Shown piece by piece: positions 14,279 to 19,397 of a stretch of DNA of 19,397 bases. Made by a program: the position numbers and the translations under genes. The notes under the pieces were generated by a model. That model saw only the letters and a program-made list of their open reading frames with translations. It had not been told where the DNA came from and did no database searches. How positions within the stretch are numbered: the first letter of the stretch is position 1; the number at the start of each line of letters is the position of its first letter. The DNA comes from Desulfonema limicola (GTDB lineage Bacteria > Desulfobacterota > Desulfobacteria > Desulfobacterales > DYRC01): positions 1 to 19,397 of the forward strand of contig DYRC01000037.1 of NCBI GenBank assembly GCA_020718925.1, read 5' to 3'.

Positions 14279-16402
14279 ATGTCAGTCAGAAAAAGAATTT
14301 ATGCTATTGTGCTATTGGGAATATTTGCCTGTCTGGTCATGGCGGGGTTGAACCGCTTTTTTTCAGACAGGCTCAGAACGTCTTATGAAACAGCCTCGTG
14401 GCTAGAGATTACCGGCAAAAGCATCTCTGATACACGGCTTGCTGAAAAAGAATTTCTGCTTTACGGAAAAGAGGAACTCTGGAAGCGCGTGGAGGAAAAT
14501 CTGAAAGCCAGCCGGGCAAATCTGAAAACGGCTCGCGGATTATACGACACAGGGATTGGTGCAAGACAAAAGGATGGGAAAACAATTACGCCGCAAAAAT
14601 TAGAAGAGATACTCAGCAGTTATATGGCTGAGTTGGATCAGCTTAAAAATATTGTATTTGAGAAAAAAGAAAAATTGCAGGCATTTACCAAAAATATTGC
14701 CCAACTGAAAGAGACATTTGAAAAAAAGGTGGTGCTGCCGATCAAGGAAGAGATTGTTCAGGCAAAAATTCAGGGAACCGATATTTCCGGCTCCAGGCGG
14801 GCTGCCATAGAAAAGACGATGGATGTTCTTCAGCAGGTGGAAAAGTACCGGATTAATCTGACAGAACTTCTGATTTACCATGATCGGAATACCTATAAAA
14901 AAAATAAAGAGTCTCTGAATGAGATATTTGTCCGGGATAGGAGAAATCTTCGCTCCATTCTGACCGTTACCCGGAATGAGTCTTTTATTCAGGCAAGAGA
15001 CGACGGAGACGCGCTGCTGGATCGGTTTTTGGAAACAGAAGAATATCTGCTTGATCTCTATGATAAAAGTCATAAGTTATCTCAAAGCCTTGAATCGTTA
15101 AACCGCGAATTGGATGAGACAAGCCGGAATCTGCTGACGATTGCCCTGAAAGAATCCGAGCGGCAAAGCCGTATGAGTTCTTTTTTCAGTTGGACTGTTG
15201 TGTGGGGTGTCGCGCTGTTGTTAGGATTATCCGGGATTTGGCTGGGACGTTCCATCACTTCGCCGCTGAATGAAATTTTAAAAGCAGTCGAAAAGATGGC
15301 AGAAGGAGATTTTTCCTGCCAGATCAGCTTCCATTCCAAAGATGAGATCGGCGTGATGGCAGATGCGTTCAGAAAAATGTCTGCGGCTCAGGAAGGACGG
15401 GCGCAATTGGCGGAAAAGATCGCCGCCGGCGATCTGACGGCTCAGATTGAGAAGGTTTCAGAGCAGGATCGGCTGGGCAGGGCGCTCAGGCGGATGACCC
15501 GTCAACTGAACAGCCTGATGGGAATGATCGGCGAGTCCGCGTTTCAGGTGTCAGAAGGCGCGGATCATGTATCTGCCTCAAGCCAGACCTTGTCGCAGGG
15601 AGCAAATCAGCAAGCTGCTTCATTGGAGCAGATTACCAGTTCCATTACTCAGATCGGGTCTCAGACTCATAATAATGCTGAAAATTCGGCTCAGGCAAGC
15701 CGGCTGGCGTCTCAGGCGCGGGAAATGGCGGAACAGGGAAGGGCGGAAATGTCCAATATGGCTGCGGCAATGCAGAAGATCAGCGAAGCCAGCCGATCCA
15801 TCAATAAAATCAATAAAGTGGTGGATGAAATTGCATTTCAGACCAATCTGCTGGCATTGAACGCGGCGGTGGAAGCGGCACGTGCAGGGCGATATGGTAA
15901 GGGATTTGCCGTAGTTGCCGGAGAAGTGAGAAATCTTGCTGCCCGTAGCGCTCAGGCAGCCAGTGAAACTGCGGATCTGATTGAAAGCTCGTCTGAGAAA
16001 GTGAAAAAAGGCAATGATATTGCGGATCGCACCGCTCAGGCATTGGATCGGATTGTGGCAAGCACGTCTAAGGTGGCTGATCTGGTGGCGGAAATATCCG
16101 CATCGTCTAATGAACAGGCTCAGGGCATTGCCCAGATCAGCGATGGGCTGATGCAGATTGATCATGTAACTCAGCAGAATACGGCAAGCGCGGAGGAAAC
16201 GGCTGCTGCGGCAGAAGAACTTTCGGTTCAGTCTATGAAATTAAAACATGCCATAGCCCGATTCAGGCTGGCACAAGAAACCGTTGAACCTTGTGAGCAG
16301 ACGCCCGTTTCTTATCAGGAAGAAACGCCGGAGACGGAAGAAAACCCTTTGAAACCCGAAGAGATCATTTCGCTTGATGATGCCGAATTTGGGAAATATT
16401 AG
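14279..16402 (+). CDS. Methyl-accepting chemotaxis protein with helical (4HB-like) periplasmic domain
   Basis: This 707-residue inner-membrane receptor has transmembrane segment 1 at about 6-24 and transmembrane segment 2 at about 303-323. Between them is a long, charged, mostly helical periplasmic region of about 275 residues, larger than a single four-helix bundle. HAMP follows (about 324-375), then a second HAMP-like unit around EKIAAGDLTAQI (379-390) and RLGRALRRM. The cytoplasmic signalling domain contains the conserved hairpin tip DEIAFQTNLLALNAAVEAAR (516-535), where CheA and CheW dock. The C-terminus is a flexible acidic linker ending in EEIISLDDAEFGKY, nearly the same as in the next MCP. 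Start ATG 14279 has AAAGGA 5 nt upstream, directly after heptamer array B. The ligand is unknown. Confidence 0.95.
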   Translation: MSVRKRIYAIVLLGIFACLVMAGLNRFFSDRLRTSYETASWLEITGKSISDTRLAEKEFLLYGKEELWKRVEENLKASRANLKTARGLYDTGIGARQKDGKTITPQKLEEILSSYMAELDQLKNIVFEKKEKLQAFTKNIAQLKETFEKKVVLPIKEEIVQAKIQGTDISGSRRAAIEKTMDVLQQVEKYRINLTELLIYHDRNTYKKNKESLNEIFVRDRRNLRSILTVTRNESFIQARDDGDALLDRFLETEEYLLDLYDKSHKLSQSLESLNRELDETSRNLLTIALKESERQSRMSSFFSWTVVWGVALLLGLSGIWLGRSITSPLNEILKAVEKMAEGDFSCQISFHSKDEIGVMADAFRKMSAAQEGRAQLAEKIAAGDLTAQIEKVSEQDRLGRALRRMTRQLNSLMGMIGESAFQVSEGADHVSASSQTLSQGANQQAASLEQITSSITQIGSQTHNNAENSAQASRLASQAREMAEQGRAEMSNMAAAMQKISEASRSINKINKVVDEIAFQTNLLALNAAVEAARAGRYGKGFAVVAGEVRNLAARSAQAASETADLIESSSEKVKKGNDIADRTAQALDRIVASTSKVADLVAEISASSNEQAQGIAQISDGLMQIDHVTQQNTASAEETAAAAEELSVQSMKLKHAIARFRLAQETVEPCEQTPVSYQEETPETEENPLKPEEIISLDDAEFGKY

Positions 16403-16413
16403 GAATAAACGCC

Positions 16414-18510
16414 ATGAAGCAATCTTTTTTCTTCAAAATCACCTGTGTTGTGATCTTATCTATTCTTACGCTGACGTCAGCTATTCTGATGACAACGTAT
16501 TATTTTGTCCATAGCGGCTTCGGAAGACAGGCAGATGATAATCTCGAAGCCCGGAAAAATATTGTCAATGCGTATCTGGAACAGAGCAGACAGAAAATCC
16601 TTGATTTGGGGATCGTTATTTCACAATATCCCGAGCTGATCGCGGCTGTTCATCAGAAAGATACGCCCACGTTGCAGCGTATCGGCGCGGATTTTATCAA
16701 AAGAACCGATATTGAACTTTTTGTGGTGATGGACAACAAGGGAGAGGTCATCGGACGGGGGCATTCGGATAGAGCCGGGGATAGTTCTGCCACTCAGATC
16801 AATGTTCAACGCGCGCTGAAGGGAGAAGCTTCTGTCGGCATAGAGGAAGGAAATGTGGTGAAGCTGTCTATGCGCGGCGGATTTCCGATCAGAAACGGGG
16901 AGCAGATTATCGGCGCGTTGACTATCGGGTTTGTTGTGTCATCCAATTCTTTTGCAGATACGATAAAACATGATTTGCGGCTTGAATGCGCCATTTTTCA
17001 AAATGATACCTGCATAACTACGACGCTTACGGATAGTGGAAAACGGGCTGTGGGAACGCGTATCGAAAAAGCTGAGATCGCAGATACGGTTCTGTCAAAA
17101 GGAGAAGGCGTTCATGCCAAAGAACTGATTTTCGGAAAAACCTATAACACGGCGTATTGGCCCTGGCGATATGCGGATGGAAGGATCGGCGGCATATTTT
17201 TTATCGGAATAGAAAGCGAGATTGCCGAATCGGTTCAGACAAATATTGTTCAATCTATCATCGCTGCTGCAATCGTTATCGGACTGCTGATGATTGTGAT
17301 TTTAGCTATATTCTCCAAAAAAGTCATTGTCAATCCGCTGGCAAAACTTGTATATGCAGTCGAGGCGATGGCACAAGGCGATGTGTCTGCCCGGATTAAG
17401 ATTTATTCCAAGGATGAGATCGGAGAAATCGCTGACTCGCTGAGAAAAATGCGGAAGGCGCAGCAGGAAAAAGTAAGTATTGCGGAAAAAATCGCTGATG
17501 GCGATCTGAGTGTGAAAATAGATATTACTTCCGATAAAGACAGGCTTGGCAAAGCATTTCAGGATATGATCAGCAGCTTAAACCGGATATTAAGCATGGT
17601 CAGCGAAGCCGCGTTTCAGGTGTCGGCGGCATCTGAGCAGGTCTTAAATTCAGGACAGTCGCTGTCTGATGGGGCAACGGATCAGGCGTCTTCTTTGGAG
17701 CAGATCACCAGTTCGATGGTTGAAATCGGGGCGCAGACCAGTTCCAATGCGGAAAATGCCTCTCAGGCAAATCGCCTTGCGGCAAAGGCGCGTGAGGAAG
17801 CGTCTCAGGGAAGTGTGGCAATGGCAAACATGATGTCTGCCATGAAAGATATTCACACGGCAAGCGGGGCGATTGCCAAGATTATCCGGGTGATTGATGA
17901 AATCGCATTTCAGACCAATCTGCTGGCATTGAATGCGGCTGTGGAAGCTGCGCGGGCAGGGCGACATGGCAAGGGCTTTGCCGTAGTTGCAGGGGAGGTG
18001 AGAAATCTTGCGGGGCGGAGCGCGAAAGCATCCAAAGAAACGGCGGAGTTGATCGAAAGTTCGCTGATCACGGTGGAAAAAGGAAATGAAATTGCGGTAA
18101 AAACATCCGACGCCCTGAACCGGATTGTGGAAAGCGTTTCCAAAGTGGCGGATTTGGTAGCGGAAATATCGGCTGCCTGCAATGAACAGGCTCAGGGAAT
18201 TTCTCACGTCAATAACGGGTTGGGACAGATTGAGGAGGTAACTCAGCGGACTACGGCAAATGCCGAAGAGACCGCATCAGCGGCGCAGCAGCTTGCAGCA
18301 CAGGCGGAACAGTTGAAAAGAGCGATGAGCCGGTTTAAGCTGACAGCACAGATATATAAGCCTGTTGTCCCGGCTGTTGATGTCCGGCGCCTGTCTCAAC
18401 GAAGCAAACCCGTTGATGAATCTTATGAAAAAAGCCTGCCGAATATTGAAAAAAGGATAAGTCCGGAGGAGATGATCTCTTTGGATGATGCGGATTTCGG
18501 AAAATATTGA
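16414..18510 (+). CDS. Methyl-accepting chemotaxis protein with Cache-type periplasmic sensor
   Basis: This 698-residue inner-membrane receptor starts 11 nt after the previous MCP. Transmembrane segment 1 is at about 9-31 and transmembrane segment 2 at about 278-300. The periplasmic domain between them is Cache-like (sCache_3/dCache_3 style), with ELFVVMDNKGEVIGRGHSDRAGD at about 101-123, SMRGGFPI and IGALTIGF, and a second lobe CAIFQNDTC...YNTAYWPW...GGIFFIGI. HAMP is at about 301-352, followed by a second HAMP-like unit (SIAEKIADGDLSVKI). The signalling tip DEIAFQTNLLALNAAVEAAR is at 495-514, and the C-terminal tail is EEMISLDDADFGKY. From the HAMP region onward it closely resembles the preceding MCP, while the sensor halves are unrelated; duplication with sensor replacement is the simplest explanation. 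ATG 16414 has TAGGA about 9 nt upstream. The ligand is unknown. Confidence 0.95.
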   Translation: MKQSFFFKITCVVILSILTLTSAILMTTYYFVHSGFGRQADDNLEARKNIVNAYLEQSRQKILDLGIVISQYPELIAAVHQKDTPTLQRIGADFIKRTDIELFVVMDNKGEVIGRGHSDRAGDSSATQINVQRALKGEASVGIEEGNVVKLSMRGGFPIRNGEQIIGALTIGFVVSSNSFADTIKHDLRLECAIFQNDTCITTTLTDSGKRAVGTRIEKAEIADTVLSKGEGVHAKELIFGKTYNTAYWPWRYADGRIGGIFFIGIESEIAESVQTNIVQSIIAAAIVIGLLMIVILAIFSKKVIVNPLAKLVYAVEAMAQGDVSARIKIYSKDEIGEIADSLRKMRKAQQEKVSIAEKIADGDLSVKIDITSDKDRLGKAFQDMISSLNRILSMVSEAAFQVSAASEQVLNSGQSLSDGATDQASSLEQITSSMVEIGAQTSSNAENASQANRLAAKAREEASQGSVAMANMMSAMKDIHTASGAIAKIIRVIDEIAFQTNLLALNAAVEAARAGRHGKGFAVVAGEVRNLAGRSAKASKETAELIESSLITVEKGNEIAVKTSDALNRIVESVSKVADLVAEISAACNEQAQGISHVNNGLGQIEEVTQRTTANAEETASAAQQLAAQAEQLKRAMSRFKLTAQIYKPVVPAVDVRRLSQRSKPVDESYEKSLPNIEKRISPEEMISLDDADFGKY

Positions 18511-18520
18511 CCCGACCCTC

Positions 18521-18548
18521 TTGTTGTTATTGCCTATTGCCGTATAAT
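18521..18548 (+). promoter_or_regulatory. Putative sigma70-type promoter upstream of cheR
   Basis: A consensus TATAAT (18543-18548) follows TTGTTG (18521-18526) with a 16-nt spacer, in the 68-nt gap between the second MCP and cheR. It starts about 30 nt before the cheR start codon. It could allow cheR and downstream genes to be expressed separately from the operon promoter. Confidence 0.4.
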
Positions 18549-18578
18549 CAGGTAAAGTAGGCTTCAGAGGTGATGGGC

Positions 18579-19397
18579 ATGTTTCAGACACAGCTTTCTG
18601 TTCCCGAATATCACGCCATCCGGGACATTGTATATAAACACACGGGAATCAATCTGACTGAAAATAAAAAATCCCTGATTGTGGCGCGACTTCATCGGCT
18701 GTTGAATAAGTATGGGTTTAAAACTTTCAGGGAATATGGCAGTTTTGTCGAAAAAGATACGACAAAACAGGCGGTTTCCGAATTAGTTAATCAGATAACG
18801 ACCACGCATACGTTTTTTTATCGGGAAAAGGCGCATTTTGAATTTTTCGCGGCGCAGGCACTGCCTGAGATATTGTCATATCTGAGGAATAAAAATTCCC
18901 GGGATCTCAGAATTTGGTGTTCGGGCTGTTCTACCGGAGAAGAAGCATATATGCTGGCAATGCTGCTGATGGAAAATCTGGGCGCGGAATATTTCAGATG
19001 GGATGCCGGAATTTTAGCAACGGATATTTCAAACAAGGTTTTGGAATCTGCCAAACAAGGCATTTATACCGAAGAACGGGTGGAAGTTCTGCCGGAAAAT
19101 CTGAAAAGAAAATATTTTCAAAAACTGGATAAAAATTTGTGGGCAGTTAAAGATTCGGTAAAAAAAGAAGTAACCTTTCGGCGATTCAATCTGATGAATC
19201 CGAACTTTCCGTTTAAGGAGAAATTTCATATTATATTTTGCCGAAATGTGATGATTTATTTTGACAGAGTTACGAAACAATCGCTGATAAAACGATTTTA
19301 TGATAATACCTGTCCGGGCGGCTATCTGTTTATCGGGCATTCCGAATCGCTGGATCGGGATCAATGCGCTTATAGTTATGTTGTTCCGGCGGTGTAT
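18579..19397 (+). CDS. cheR: Chemotaxis protein methyltransferase CheR (3' end cut by window edge)
   Basis: This gene encodes the SAM-dependent enzyme that methylates receptor glutamates during adaptation. The frame is open for 273 codons to the window end and has nearly full CheR length (about 275-290). The N-terminal helical domain (YHAIRDIVYKHTGINL, then QITTTHTFFYRE) precedes the methyltransferase fold. The SAM-binding motif is WCSGCSTGEEAYMLAM, followed by ILATDIS, the IIFCRNVMIYFD strand and GGYLFIGHSES. Start ATG 18579 has AGAGG 8 nt upstream; ATG 18573 is in frame but too close to it. The beta-subdomain loop (KYFQKLDKNLWAVKDSVKKE) looks about three residues shorter than in the enteric enzyme, a feature linked to CheR enzymes that do not need a receptor-tail pentapeptide. 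The stop codon is not in the window. Confidence 0.95.
   Translation, partial: MFQTQLSVPEYHAIRDIVYKHTGINLTENKKSLIVARLHRLLNKYGFKTFREYGSFVEKDTTKQAVSELVNQITTTHTFFYREKAHFEFFAAQALPEILSYLRNKNSRDLRIWCSGCSTGEEAYMLAMLLMENLGAEYFRWDAGILATDISNKVLESAKQGIYTEERVEVLPENLKRKYFQKLDKNLWAVKDSVKKEVTFRRFNLMNPNFPFKEKFHIIFCRNVMIYFDRVTKQSLIKRFYDNTCPGGYLFIGHSESLDRDQCAYSYVVPAVY

Overview
The window reads as a free-living, motile, Gram-negative bacterium of moderate GC content. The cache/4-helix type chemoreceptors, a CheA with two Hpt domains, the acyl-CoA ligase subfamily and the SPASM-type radical SAM protein suggest a Desulfobacterota (Desulfobacterales-like) organism. That is an inference from protein style; no rRNA or other phylogenetic marker is present.

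Layout. (1) Positions 1-1730 hold no gene I can support. From about 180 to 1600 this is an odd sequence saturated with CCGGAA/TTCCGG/TCGGGAA-type words in both orientations, forming many perfect short hairpins. (2) Positions 1731-8471 are a run of six minus-strand genes, in transcription order: purF (purine synthesis, Fe-S type), a radical SAM/SPASM protein, an HU-type histone-like protein, an orphan TroA/BtuF-like periplasmic binding protein, a cytosolic PAS hybrid histidine kinase, and an atypical AMP-forming acyl-CoA ligase. The last three are tightly coupled (ATGA overlap, then an 11-nt gap). (3) A divergent intergenic region lies at 8472-8672. (4) Positions 8673-19397 are a plus-strand chemotaxis operon: STAS-domain protein, DNA methyltransferase fused to a nuclease-like domain, CheA, CheW, a free secreted Cache-domain protein, two methyl-accepting chemotaxis proteins, and CheR, which runs off the right edge.

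How it fits together. The two MCPs and possibly the free Cache protein would feed periplasmic or membrane signals through CheW to CheA, and CheR would methylate the receptors. CheY, CheB and CheD are not in the window and probably lie further right. The striking intruder is the methyltransferase-nuclease fusion. It sits between the STAS gene and cheA with gaps of 2 nt and 1 nt, so a restriction-modification-like protein appears to be cotranscribed and translationally coupled with chemotaxis genes. The Cache gene is bracketed by two arrays of 7-bp tandem repeats, one of them inside its own signal-peptide codons, so copy-number change would shift its frame.

Most start codons were chosen by Shine-Dalgarno spacing. 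Several differ from the longest possible reading frame.
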